A stretch of 33,002 nucleotides of DNA, taken from positions 1-33,002 of the forward strand of contig CACYAW010000015.1 of the NCBI GenBank assembly GCA_902772455.1. Direction: 5' to 3'. Shown here piece by piece: positions 16,911-24,758 of the stretch. This DNA comes from an uncultured Bacteroidales bacterium. Its GTDB lineage: Bacteria > Bacteroidota > Bacteroidia > Bacteroidales > Muribaculaceae. A program made the position numbers and the translations under genes. Position 1 is the stretch's first letter, and every line of letters starts with the position of its first letter. The notes below the pieces were generated by a model. It saw only the letters and a program-made list of their open reading frames with translations, was not told where the DNA came from and searched no databases.

Positions 16911-18005
16911 ATGAAAATACTGATCATTAACTGCATACTCACAACTGCCGAAAAAGGTGTCATTACTCCCAAGAAATCCATTTGGGACTGTATGATCAGT
17001 ACCTTTGCACGAGGTTTTATCGAATTGGGGCATCAAGTGACGCTTTTAGCCTCACAGGAATTCCAGCCAACTGAAGAAGAGGATCTGCCTTTTGAGATCA
17101 TCTATTTCCCCTCACGGTTGCCACAGGTGTTCAAGCCCAGCCTGCTGCCATGGCCACGGGGAATGCACACTTGGCTCAAGCAGCATGCTGGCAACTATGA
17201 CCTGGTCATTGCCAGCGAGTCGTTCCAGATTTCCAGCCTGATGGCTGCAAGAGTCTGCGGCCCCAAGTTGCTGATTTGGCAGGAGATGGTTCGTCATCAG
17301 CGCTTATTGTTCAAGCTGCCCTCCAAGTTTTGGCACCATGTCGTGTTCCCTTTGTTCATGCGCGACGTGACCATCGTTCCGCGCAGCGAACCCGCCAAGC
17401 TTTTCATGCGCCAATACAGTCACCACGTGAGCGACGTGATTGTGGATCATGGTACCGATGCGACAGTGCTATATCCCTGTGAGGAACATGACAAATCTTT
17501 CGTCGTTATCGCCCGACTGGTACCCGGCAAGCATGTGGACAGCATCATCACCAAATTCGCCCGCCTCATTGCCATTGATCAATACAAGGATTACCGCCTG
17601 GACATCATCGGTGACGGTGACCTGCTGCAAGAATTAAAACAACTGGCAGCCAGGCTAGGCGTTGAAAAACAAGTGGTTTTCCATGGCTTCCTGTCACATG
17701 AGCAACTGGCAGAGCCCCTTAGACGCTCACTAGCCCTGCTTGTCAACACCAGCATGGACCTTAACATGCTCACCACTGCCGAGGCCATCACCAGCGGCAC
17801 TCCCGTTGTGACCAATACAGTCCCCTCGTCGGCATCGTTCATCGCAGCCAACGGCTTGGGCATCGTACGCGACAACTGGGACGAGAATGACCTCATCCAG
17901 TTGATCAACAACTATGGCATGATGCATGAGGCCTGTGTCAAGGTCGGGAAAGAGTTGACCAACGTGGCCTGTGCCCGCAAAATGATTAACATTGCCCATC
18001 AATAG
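16911..18005 (+). CDS. Family 4-like glycosyltransferase
   Basis: 364 aa, GT-B fold. The N-terminal half carries a Rossmann-type start (MKILIINCILTTAEKG). The C-terminal half has the donor-binding module: FVVIARLVPGKHVDSII (about residues 196-212), YRLDIIGDGDLLQEL (about 228-242), VVFHGFLSHEQLAEPL and TTAEAITSGTPVVT (about 284-297). The usual E-x7-E loop is degenerate: LNMLTTAEAITSG carries only the second acidic residue. Retaining transferase likely acting on the repeat unit. The start at 16911 is preferred; another ATG 4 nt upstream is out of frame. It is followed after 88 nt by the CotH-like gene. Confidence 0.88.
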   Translation: MKILIINCILTTAEKGVITPKKSIWDCMISTFARGFIELGHQVTLLASQEFQPTEEEDLPFEIIYFPSRLPQVFKPSLLPWPRGMHTWLKQHAGNYDLVIASESFQISSLMAARVCGPKLLIWQEMVRHQRLLFKLPSKFWHHVVFPLFMRDVTIVPRSEPAKLFMRQYSHHVSDVIVDHGTDATVLYPCEEHDKSFVVIARLVPGKHVDSIITKFARLIAIDQYKDYRLDIIGDGDLLQELKQLAARLGVEKQVVFHGFLSHEQLAEPLRRSLALLVNTSMDLNMLTTAEAITSGTPVVTNTVPSSASFIAANGLGIVRDNWDENDLIQLINNYGMMHEACVKVGKELTNVACARKMINIAHQ

Positions 18006-18093
18006 ACGTCTTGGAAACTAAATGACGTAATAAAGACAATCATTTCACGTTAATTATAGTGATAGCATATTTGACCAACTAAAACCACTAATT

Positions 18094-19575
18094 ATGGAAA
18101 AAATCAAGCTAGCCATCCTTTGCGTGATCATAACTTGCTCTTGCCTTCTGGCCCAAGCCCAAACAGGGCTCAGGCCGCGCGGTGACGTGAACTGTGATTG
18201 GGAAGTCAATATTTCCGATGTAAAAGCTGTCATCGATTCCATCTTTGCCAATGCTCAATATCATGCATTTTACAGCTATGCCACCGACGTTAACAGTGAC
18301 AAAGAAATCAACATTGCCGACGTCAATGCTATCATCGGAGCCATTTTGGGCAAGGAACTAGCCCCCATGCCAACCTTTTCAGGGACTCTGCCCGTCCTGT
18401 ATATCAATACCGAGGGGTACCGCAATATTGACAGCAAGGAGAAGGAAGATTACCTGCATGCCGACTGGTGGCTGGATGCCGAAGGCATCGAAGGATTTGA
18501 ATCCATCGGTTCGCCCGATTCTCCCCATGGAATGGTCATCAAGGGACGAGGCAACTACACGTGGACAAACCTCGACAAGAAATCCTTCCGCATCAAGCTG
18601 GACAATAAGGAGAATCTGATGGGAATGAATAAGAATCGGCACTTCTGTCTGCTTGCGCATGCCGACGATCATCTTGCCAAACTAAAAAACACGGTAGGCT
18701 TTGAACTAAGCCGCCGCATTGGTCTAGAATACACTCCAGCTCAGGAACCAGTCGAAGTGGTGTTGAACGGCCAGTATATCGGATTGTATTTCCTCACCGA
18801 AAAGCCCAGAGTTGACAAGCACCGGGTCAACATCGAGGAGCAAAACAACAACGAGACCGACCCATCGATCATCACTGGTGGCTGGTTCATTGAGGTAAAC
18901 GCTTTTGACGGCCCCATGGTCTATATACAGGAACATTATATGGATCCCTGGGACTGGGACGATATGCTCTGCTTCAAGATCGACAATCTGGACGAGCTAT
19001 CAACCGAGCAGAGAGATTACATCACACAATTCCTGACCAATGCCAATATCGCAATTCAAACAGACGATACAACCAGCACCGAATGGGAAGAATATATCGA
19101 TCTCACCTCCCTTGTCAAGTTCTATATGGTGGGTGAAATTATGGATAATCTCGAACACTTCTCGAGCTGGTTCATGTACAAACATCGTGGAGAGGAAGCC
19201 AAAATGATGTTCGGTCCCGTCTGGGATTTCGGCAATTCTTACACCCGCGTTCCTATTTTTGGGGTTGATTCACTGTGCTACTATCTCTACGAGCAGCCCA
19301 CGTTCACCCATCCCCACTGGATCCAAGAAATGTCCAAGTTCGCCCACTTCCAGGAAGTCATCAGGCAGGTATGGCAAGAATTCTATGGCTCAGGGTTCAA
19401 CGACATGAACCTTGACCAGTTTATCGAAGATTTTGTCGAGCACATCAAGCCGGCCAACAAGGCAGACGTAGTGAGATGGCCCGATTATAATATCGAATGG
19501 CAAAAGAACGATTTCAAACGCTACATCCACAATAAAATCGATTGGCTTAACAGCCAGTGGGGCGAAGCGGATTGA
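18094..19575 (+). CDS. Secreted CotH-kinase family protein with N-terminal dockerin
   Basis: 493 aa. A signal peptide (about residues 1-23, ending AQAQ) is followed by two dockerin-type calcium loops: DVNCDWEVNISD (residues 31-42) and DVNSDKEINIAD (65-76), each with Asp/Asn at positions 1, 3, 5, 9 and 12. The CotH domain follows: GRGNYTWTNLDKKSFRIKLD (about 151-170), LLAHADD, GLYFLTEKPRVDKHRVNI (about 230-247) and GPVWDFGNSY (374-383, Asp378). CotH proteins are atypical kinases; the spore-coat member phosphorylates coat proteins. Here the protein should be extracytoplasmic and sits in a glycan locus, so its substrate may be a surface protein or sugar; that is inference. No sorting C-terminus is seen. 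Confidence 0.9.
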   Translation: MEKIKLAILCVIITCSCLLAQAQTGLRPRGDVNCDWEVNISDVKAVIDSIFANAQYHAFYSYATDVNSDKEINIADVNAIIGAILGKELAPMPTFSGTLPVLYINTEGYRNIDSKEKEDYLHADWWLDAEGIEGFESIGSPDSPHGMVIKGRGNYTWTNLDKKSFRIKLDNKENLMGMNKNRHFCLLAHADDHLAKLKNTVGFELSRRIGLEYTPAQEPVEVVLNGQYIGLYFLTEKPRVDKHRVNIEEQNNNETDPSIITGGWFIEVNAFDGPMVYIQEHYMDPWDWDDMLCFKIDNLDELSTEQRDYITQFLTNANIAIQTDDTTSTEWEEYIDLTSLVKFYMVGEIMDNLEHFSSWFMYKHRGEEAKMMFGPVWDFGNSYTRVPIFGVDSLCYYLYEQPTFTHPHWIQEMSKFAHFQEVIRQVWQEFYGSGFNDMNLDQFIEDFVEHIKPANKADVVRWPDYNIEWQKNDFKRYIHNKIDWLNSQWGEAD

Positions 19576-19655
19576 AGCCTTATGAAGCACTTTTTATTAA
19601 TTGCCATATTTTCATTTGGCTTTCAGAATAATTCAGATCTCATATAACCAGAACG

Positions 19656-19671
19656 GTGGTTTATGAACCAC
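19656..19671. repeat. Perfect small inverted repeat downstream of the CotH-like gene
   Basis: GTGGTT and AACCAC (6-bp arms, 4-nt loop TATG). It may be a weak terminator for the CotH-like gene or a regulatory site; there is no following U-run. Confidence 0.4.
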
Positions 19672-19731
19672 TAAATTCAAATATTGCATTAGGCCTTAAT
19701 TAGCATTTTAGTGATATTTCACTCCCAAGAT

Positions 19732-19762
19732 TTGTTAATGTCACCCATCATTTGTAATTTTG
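19732..19762 (+). promoter_or_regulatory. Promoter of the radical SAM-GT4 pair
   Basis: TTG at 19732-19734, a 20-nt spacer, TAATTTTG at 19755-19762: a full consensus match. A second overlapping -7-like box (TAAATTTG, 19763-19770) follows directly. The leader to the ATG at 19908 would be about 140 nt, long for this window. Confidence 0.6.
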
Positions 19763-19907
19763 TAAATTTGAATGACCCAGATGGGACTTCAAGGGTACCA
19801 TTGTCATCATAAATTTACTGGCAGCATCATGCTTTAGATACCATCACTGAATGACTGTATAAAAGAAGTATGGCTGCTCCACATGAAGAATAGATGCTAA
19901 AAAATAT

Positions 19908-21119
19908 ATGGCAGAGAAGAAACTGAACGGCACGGTGATCGTGACATACCGGTGTAATGCGCGTTGCTCGATGTGCAACCGCTTCAAAGCACCGTCTAAA
20001 GCCGAAGAAGAGATCTCGATTGAGACGCTCAAGAAGCTTCCCAAAATGTACTTCACCAACATCACGGGCGGCGAGCCGTTTATCCGCACCGACTTGAAGG
20101 AAGTAGTTCGTGAACTGTACAAGAAGAGTGACCGCATCGTGATTTCGACTAACGGTTTCTTCACTGACCGTATCATCGACCTGTGCAAGGAATTCCCACA
20201 GATAGGCATCCGCATTTCGATAGAAGGCCTGGAGAAGACAAATGATGAGATTCGCGGCCTGAACGACGGCTATCAGCGAGGATACACCACGCTGAAGAAA
20301 CTGCGCGAGATGGGCATGAAGGACGTGGGCTTCGGCATGACAGTGCAAGACAAGAACGCGCCCGACCTGGTCCCCTTGTACCAGATTTCCAATGAAATGG
20401 GCATGGAGTTTGCCACGGCCTCGCTGCACAATTCGTTCTACTTTGTGGAGAGCCGTAACATCATCAAAGACCGCCCGATGGTGGCCAAGAACTTTGAGAA
20501 TCTGGTCAACGAGCTGCTCAAGAGCAATTCGCCCAAGAAGTGGTTCCGGGCCTACTTCAACCACGGCTTGATCAACTACATCTATAGCCAAAAGCGCCTG
20601 TTGCCCTGCGACATGTCGTTTGACACGTTCTTCATCGACCCTTACGGCGACGTTATGCCGTGTAATGGCACGCAAGACAAGGAGGTGATGGGTAACCTGA
20701 ACCGACAGACATGGGATGAGCTGTGGAATTCGCCAGAGGCCGAAGAGGTGCGCAAGAAGGTGCGTTGCTGCAACCGCAACTGCTGGATGATAGGCTCGGT
20801 GAGTCCTGCCATGCACAAATACATTGCCATTCCCGCCATGTGGGTAATCAAACACAAACTCAAGTCCCTGTTGGGCATGAAATACTCGATGTATGAGTTG
20901 CCGATATGCCGTGACTACCGTGATGGCAAGGTGACAAAGGAGGAACTGGACAAACTCTCGACCTGCGACATGAATGCGGTCATTAACAACGGTCTGTCGG
21001 ATGACTCCAAAGAGGCGTTGAAAGACCGGCGCGGTGAAGACATCGTGAATGCCGATGTTGCTGAGCAAGGCTACGAGACCACGAAGGCCGAAACCGACAA
21101 AACCATCGACATCAACTGA
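19908..21119 (+). CDS. Radical SAM enzyme with a SPASM-like C-terminal region
   Basis: 403 aa. The radical SAM cluster motif is YRCNARCSMC (Cys16, Cys20, Cys23, the CX3CX2C pattern that binds the 4Fe-4S cluster). It is followed by the glycine-rich ITGGEPF (SAM contact, about residue 52). The C-terminal half contains LLPCDMSFDTFFIDPYGDVM, PCNGTQDKE, MGNLNRQTWDELWNS and CCNRNC, the cysteine spacing expected of SPASM/twitch auxiliary clusters. It ends with an acidic tail. It is 43 nt upstream of a GT4 gene and within the polysaccharide locus. SPASM enzymes often modify peptides; in sugar loci they may modify sugars. I cannot name the substrate. Confidence 0.88.
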   Translation: MAEKKLNGTVIVTYRCNARCSMCNRFKAPSKAEEEISIETLKKLPKMYFTNITGGEPFIRTDLKEVVRELYKKSDRIVISTNGFFTDRIIDLCKEFPQIGIRISIEGLEKTNDEIRGLNDGYQRGYTTLKKLREMGMKDVGFGMTVQDKNAPDLVPLYQISNEMGMEFATASLHNSFYFVESRNIIKDRPMVAKNFENLVNELLKSNSPKKWFRAYFNHGLINYIYSQKRLLPCDMSFDTFFIDPYGDVMPCNGTQDKEVMGNLNRQTWDELWNSPEAEEVRKKVRCCNRNCWMIGSVSPAMHKYIAIPAMWVIKHKLKSLLGMKYSMYELPICRDYRDGKVTKEELDKLSTCDMNAVINNGLSDDSKEALKDRRGEDIVNADVAEQGYETTKAETDKTIDIN

Positions 21120-21162
21120 GGTCAACCGAAAGCTGAAGAGACCCACTATACCGACTTCACCA

Positions 21163-22275
21163 ATGGGCAATATGAGAATCGCAGTAACTGGAACAAGAGG
21201 CATACCGAACGTTATGGGCGGTGTGGAGACTCACTGCGAGGAACTGTTTCCCAGGATTGCCGCACGGGGATATGAAGTCACCGTCATTAGGCGCACAAGT
21301 TATGTGCACGATTCACTCTCCGAGTGGAAGGGAGTGCGGCTTGTCGATATTGATGCGCCCAAGAAAAAGGCGTTTGAAGCCATTGTCCATACGTTCAGGG
21401 CCATCCGGCACGCAAAGCGGATGAAGGCCGATGTAATCCATCTCCACTCCATCGGGCCTGCCCTGCTCGTGCCCTACGCCAAACTGTTGGGCATGAAGGT
21501 GGTGTTCACGCATCACGGGCCAGACTACGACCGCGACAAGTGGGGCATCACCGCCAAAACCATGCTCAAGCTGGGAGAGCGCATGGGCTGCAAGCATGCC
21601 GACCATGTGATTGTCATCAGCGATGTCATCAGGAACCTTATTGCAGAGCGGTGCGGCAGGACTAAAAATGTGCACCTCGTCTATAATGGTGTGCCAGAGC
21701 CACAACTTTGCGATTATCCTGAATACTTCGATAAACTGGGGATCGAGAAGGGAAAGTATGTATTGGGCATGTGCCGTTTTGTGCCCGAGAAGCATCTGCA
21801 TGACTTGGTTGAAGCCTTCACGCAATTGAAGCATGAAGGGAAGACATCGGGAATGAAACTCGTGTTGGCTGGAGATACCGACTTTGAGGATAATTATTCC
21901 AGGGCATTGAAACAACAGGCAAGAGAGAATGGAGTTGTACTGACAGGGTTCATCCGTGGCAGGAAACTGCATTCGCTATTGACTAACGCACTGTGCTATT
22001 CCCTACCCTCTTCGCACGAAGGGCTTCCCATCGCCCTACTCGAAGCCATGAGTTACAAACTACCGGTCATCACATCAGCGATTCCAGCCAACCTCGAAGT
22101 CGGTCTGGACTCATCGTGCTATCATCAAGTGGGAGACGTAAAGGCTCTAGCCTCAAAACTTGAAGACCTCATCAATTCACCTCTTCAGCGCATCGACTAC
22201 GACATGAGCAAATATGATTGGGATGAAATAGCTGGACAGGTAGCACAAATCTATGACTCCCTTAAAAAGGGATAA
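21163..22275 (+). CDS. Family 4-like glycosyltransferase (paired with the radical SAM enzyme)
   Basis: About 370 aa. Start set at 21163 (MGNMRIAV); 21172 (MRIAV) is equally usable and closer to relatives. The open frame continues upstream inside the radical SAM gene, but those residues are basic/Pro-rich and unlike the family. Motifs: VTGTRGIPNVMGGVETHCEE (N-terminal acceptor loop), VIHLHSIGPALLVPYAK, FTHHGPDYDRDKW, then the donor module GMCRFVPEKHLHDLVEAF and LPSSHEGLPIALLEAMSYKL with the E-x7-E pair intact. The GTRGIPxxxGGxE start is typical of glycosyltransferases in capsule and exopolysaccharide loci. Likely cotranscribed with the radical SAM gene (43-nt gap). Confidence 0.9.
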   Translation: MGNMRIAVTGTRGIPNVMGGVETHCEELFPRIAARGYEVTVIRRTSYVHDSLSEWKGVRLVDIDAPKKKAFEAIVHTFRAIRHAKRMKADVIHLHSIGPALLVPYAKLLGMKVVFTHHGPDYDRDKWGITAKTMLKLGERMGCKHADHVIVISDVIRNLIAERCGRTKNVHLVYNGVPEPQLCDYPEYFDKLGIEKGKYVLGMCRFVPEKHLHDLVEAFTQLKHEGKTSGMKLVLAGDTDFEDNYSRALKQQARENGVVLTGFIRGRKLHSLLTNALCYSLPSSHEGLPIALLEAMSYKLPVITSAIPANLEVGLDSSCYHQVGDVKALASKLEDLINSPLQRIDYDMSKYDWDEIAGQVAQIYDSLKKG

Positions 22276-22310
22276 TCCCCGAATACCAACCGGACAGACC
22301 GCCAGCAGGT

Positions 22311-23516
22311 TCAAAAGCCATAAACGTCTTTGAGCAATATTTGCAGATGATTCTCGGGACTGAAACTTTGTTTGGCAAGGTGGGCTATCTTGTCATAATC
22401 CCACTCATGCGACATCGACTTGGTAATGGCTCTCTCCATCGCCGCTTGGTCAAAGGGCGGGAAAGTGACACCATTCTCAGTATTGATGAGTTCAGGAATG
22501 CCTCCAATCTGGGCGCCGGCCACCGGTGTGCCGACGCATAGTGACTCTATCACACTCAAGGGGTTGTTCTCGTACCACTGCGAGGGAACAACATTCAACC
22601 GTGCGTGTGTCAGCAGCTGTGCCACTGCCTCAGCATCAAGCATCCCCAGGAACTCGATATTGTCACAAGCGCCATACTTGTCACGCAACTCATCGGCCAG
22701 CGGTCCGCCACCTGCCACCTTAAGACGATAGGGCAAGCGCGAGGCTACTGCAAGCAGGTCATCGACACCCTTCTCATGTGATAATCGGCCCACATAACAG
22801 TAATAGTTGTCACGCACAGCGGCTCCTTCCATTCCCTGGTATAATCTGAGCTTGACGGGATCTATGAAATTGTTGAGCACCTTGATGCGCTTGGAATCAA
22901 AGCCGCTGGATAGCATCTTGTCGGCCATGAATTGGCTGGGACACAAAAACACGTCGGTAAAGCTCTCCAGCTTGCGTCTACTCCATTTTGCGGCTTCGAG
23001 CCAAGCAACGGCGCTAGCGGGAAAAGAAGCCTTCATGCATTTGTGGGTCAACACATTGAGTTTTGGGCCAGTGAAGCACAGTTCACAGGGCTTGCCATCC
23101 AGCATACAGTCATATCGAGGACACAGCAACTTGTAGTCGTGCATGGTCCACACCACGCGTATGCCGCGCTGGTGCGCCAGTTCGCCCACCACAGGCGAAA
23201 GGTAGCTGTGGATATTGTGCAGGTGGACGACATCAGGCTTGAAGTCGTCGAGCACAGCTTCGAAATGGCTGCGCACGTCACCCATGCCCAAAGTGCGCTT
23301 GAGAGCGCGCAACCGGTTTCCTACCCCACCGCCAAATTGCACCTCACTGGCAAATCTGTCTTGATAACGGGCTGGGAAATTATCGGGGTACTCCATGGCA
23401 AACACTTCGGCCTCCACGCCGTTTTCACGCAGCATGGCCTCGGTATTGAGGACAACGACACAGTCGCCGCCCCGCGGATAATAGAACTTATTGACCAGGA
23501 GTACGCGCTTAGCCAT
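22311..23516 (-). CDS. Family 4-like glycosyltransferase with a cysteine-rich insert
   Basis: 401 aa. N-terminus RVLLVNKFYYPRGGDCVVVL, then VVHLHNIHSYLSP and WTMHDYKLLCPRYDC. A cluster of five cysteines (about residues 131-160: CPRYDC, CELC, KC) follows, as in a GT4 subgroup where it probably forms a metal site. The donor module is CYVGRLSHEKGVDDLLAVAS and VVPSQWYENNPLSVIESLCV with the E-x7-E pair. Role: adds a sugar to the surface polysaccharide; specificity unknown. It converges on the plus-strand GT4 gene with only 35 nt between stops, and follows ychF on the same strand across a short 7-nt repeat array. Confidence 0.9.
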   Translation of the reverse strand: MAKRVLLVNKFYYPRGGDCVVVLNTEAMLRENGVEAEVFAMEYPDNFPARYQDRFASEVQFGGGVGNRLRALKRTLGMGDVRSHFEAVLDDFKPDVVHLHNIHSYLSPVVGELAHQRGIRVVWTMHDYKLLCPRYDCMLDGKPCELCFTGPKLNVLTHKCMKASFPASAVAWLEAAKWSRRKLESFTDVFLCPSQFMADKMLSSGFDSKRIKVLNNFIDPVKLRLYQGMEGAAVRDNYYCYVGRLSHEKGVDDLLAVASRLPYRLKVAGGGPLADELRDKYGACDNIEFLGMLDAEAVAQLLTHARLNVVPSQWYENNPLSVIESLCVGTPVAGAQIGGIPELINTENGVTFPPFDQAAMERAITKSMSHEWDYDKIAHLAKQSFSPENHLQILLKDVYGF

Positions 23517-23527
23517 GAATCAACAAC

Positions 23528-23555
23528 TAGAAACTAGGGACTAGGGACTAGAAAC
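23528..23555. repeat. Short tandem repeat, four 7-nt units (CTAGRRA)
   Basis: CTAGAAA, CTAGGGA, CTAGGGA and CTAGAAA, followed by a partial fifth CTAAATC that runs into the ychF stop codon. It fills the gap between ychF and the GT4 gene on the minus strand. The arrangement (array starting at a stop codon and ending near the next ATG) resembles the other repeat arrays in this window. Confidence 0.8.
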
Positions 23556-23559
23556 TAAA

Positions 23560-24663
23560 TCACACATTAAAGCGGAAGACAACGATGTCGCCGTCCTGCA
23601 TGACGTAGTCCTTGCCCTCGATGTGCAGTTTGCCTGCCTCTTTGACGGCAGCCTCGCTGCCATAGTGGATGTAGTCCTCGTACTTGATGATTTCGGCACG
23701 GATGAAACCACGTTCAAAGTCGGTGTGGATGACGCCTGCACACTGCGGAGCCTTGCTGCCGCGTCGATAGGTCCATGCGCGCACCTCCTTGGGACCCGCG
23801 GTGAGGAAGGTCTCAAGGTTCAACAGCGCATAAGCAGCCTTGATGATACGGTTCACGCCGCTCTCTTCCAGACCGATTTCGGCCAGGAACATCTGGCGCT
23901 CTTCGTAATCCTCCAACTCAGCGATTTCGCTCTCGGTCTGTGCTGCCACAACCAGTATCTGTGCGTTCTCGTCCTTGACCGCCTCTCGCACGGCGTCAAC
24001 ATAGGCGTTACCGTTGACGGCGCTCTTGTCATCGACATTGCAGACGTAGAGTACTGGCTTGTTGGTCAGCAGAAACAGTTCATGAGCGATTTTTTCCTCG
24101 TCCTTGTTGACCAGTTCGACGGTGCGTGCGCTATGGCCTTGTTCCAAGGCCTCCTTGTAGCGTTTCAGCACTTCATATTGTGCCTTGGCCTCGCGGTCGC
24201 CACCGGTCTGGGCTTGTTTCTGGATGCGGTTGATGCGGCTCTCGATGGTTTCCAGGTCGCGCAGTTGCAGCTCCAGGTCAATCACCTCTTTATCCCGCAC
24301 GGGATCTACGGTCCCATCGACATGGGTCACATTCTCGTCATCGAAGCAACGCAGCACATGGATGATGGCATCAGTCTCACGGATGTTTCCCAGGAACTTG
24401 TTGCCCAAGCCCTCGCCACGGCTTGCGCCCTTGACCAGACCTGCGATATCGACAATCTCGACAGTCGTGGGCACGATGCGTGCAGGGTTCACCAACTTGG
24501 CAAGCTCATTCAAGCGCTCATCGGGAACCGTGATCACGCCCACATTGGGCTCGATGGTGCAGAAAGGAAAGTTTGCCGATTGCGCCTTGGCATTCGACAG
24601 GCAGTTAAACAGGGTCGATTTGCCCACGTTGGGCAATCCCACTATACCACATTGTAATGACAT
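23560..24663 (-). CDS. ychF: Redox-regulated ATPase/GTPase YchF (Obg family)
   Basis: 367 aa, full length for the family. G1 motif GLPNVGKSTLFN (residues 9-20), FPFCTIEPNVGVI (G2 region), IVDIAGLVKGASRGEGLGN (G3/switch II), the family's NxxE position replaced by NVDD (usually NVDE), and a C-terminal TGS-like domain (LETFLTAGPKEVRAWTYRRG, then VMQDGDIVVFRFNV). YchF/Ola1 proteins bind ribosomes, prefer ATP and act in stress responses. Housekeeping gene with a strong promoter upstream, separate from the acyltransferase gene behind it; it marks the end of the polysaccharide region. Confidence 0.97.
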   Translation of the reverse strand: MSLQCGIVGLPNVGKSTLFNCLSNAKAQSANFPFCTIEPNVGVITVPDERLNELAKLVNPARIVPTTVEIVDIAGLVKGASRGEGLGNKFLGNIRETDAIIHVLRCFDDENVTHVDGTVDPVRDKEVIDLELQLRDLETIESRINRIQKQAQTGGDREAKAQYEVLKRYKEALEQGHSARTVELVNKDEEKIAHELFLLTNKPVLYVCNVDDKSAVNGNAYVDAVREAVKDENAQILVVAAQTESEIAELEDYEERQMFLAEIGLEESGVNRIIKAAYALLNLETFLTAGPKEVRAWTYRRGSKAPQCAGVIHTDFERGFIRAEIIKYEDYIHYGSEAAVKEAGKLHIEGKDYVMQDGDIVVFRFNV

Positions 24664-24699
24664 AATCTATATCTAGTTTTGAAATTTCAATAAATCATA

Positions 24700-24713
24700 G
24701 CGGATAAATCCGC
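24700..24713. promoter_or_regulatory. Perfect palindrome at the predicted ychF transcription start
   Basis: GCGGATAAATCCGC, arms GCGGAT/ATCCGC. It lies directly after the ychF -7 box, so it would cover about +1 to +14 of the mRNA. It could be an operator or a 5'-terminal hairpin (5-bp stem, TTTA loop). Confidence 0.5.
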
Positions 24714-24715
24714 AG

Positions 24716-24746
24716 CAAAATTACATTTTTTCTCCCATTGCTCCAA
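24716..24746 (-). promoter_or_regulatory. Promoter of ychF
   Basis: Minus strand: TTG (24746-24744), a 20-nt spacer, TAATTTTG (24723-24716). Full match to the Bacteroidetes consensus, about 50 nt before the ATG at 24663. Confidence 0.7.
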
Positions 24747-24758
24747 AATAATGTGACT

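Larger units (their letters stand above)
19576..19907 (+). other. Intergenic region of 332 bp before the radical SAM gene
   Basis: AT-rich stretch with no convincing gene. It holds a small hairpin (19656-19671), a good promoter (19732-19762) and a leader of about 140 nt. Within the leader is a seven-codon mini-ORF (ATG at 19869, MAAPHEE) shortly before the radical SAM start. No terminator with a U-tract was recognised after the CotH gene. Confidence 0.6.

Noticed and set aside
18060-18093. Promoter for the CotH-like gene (CATATTTG)
   Set aside because: First base mismatched and no -33 element; too weak to list.
21049-21162. N-terminal extension of the GT4 gene into the radical SAM gene
   Set aside because: Residues are Pro/Lys/Arg-rich and unlike the family, whose proteins begin at the IAVTGTRGIPN strand.
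19827-21203. 458-codon minus-strand frame opposite the radical SAM gene
   Set aside because: The plus-strand gene has clear cluster motifs and a promoter; the antisense frame is an open shadow with no recognisable features.
23623-24657. 344-codon plus-strand frame opposite ychF
   Set aside because: ychF is unambiguous on the other strand; the antisense frame has no family motifs.
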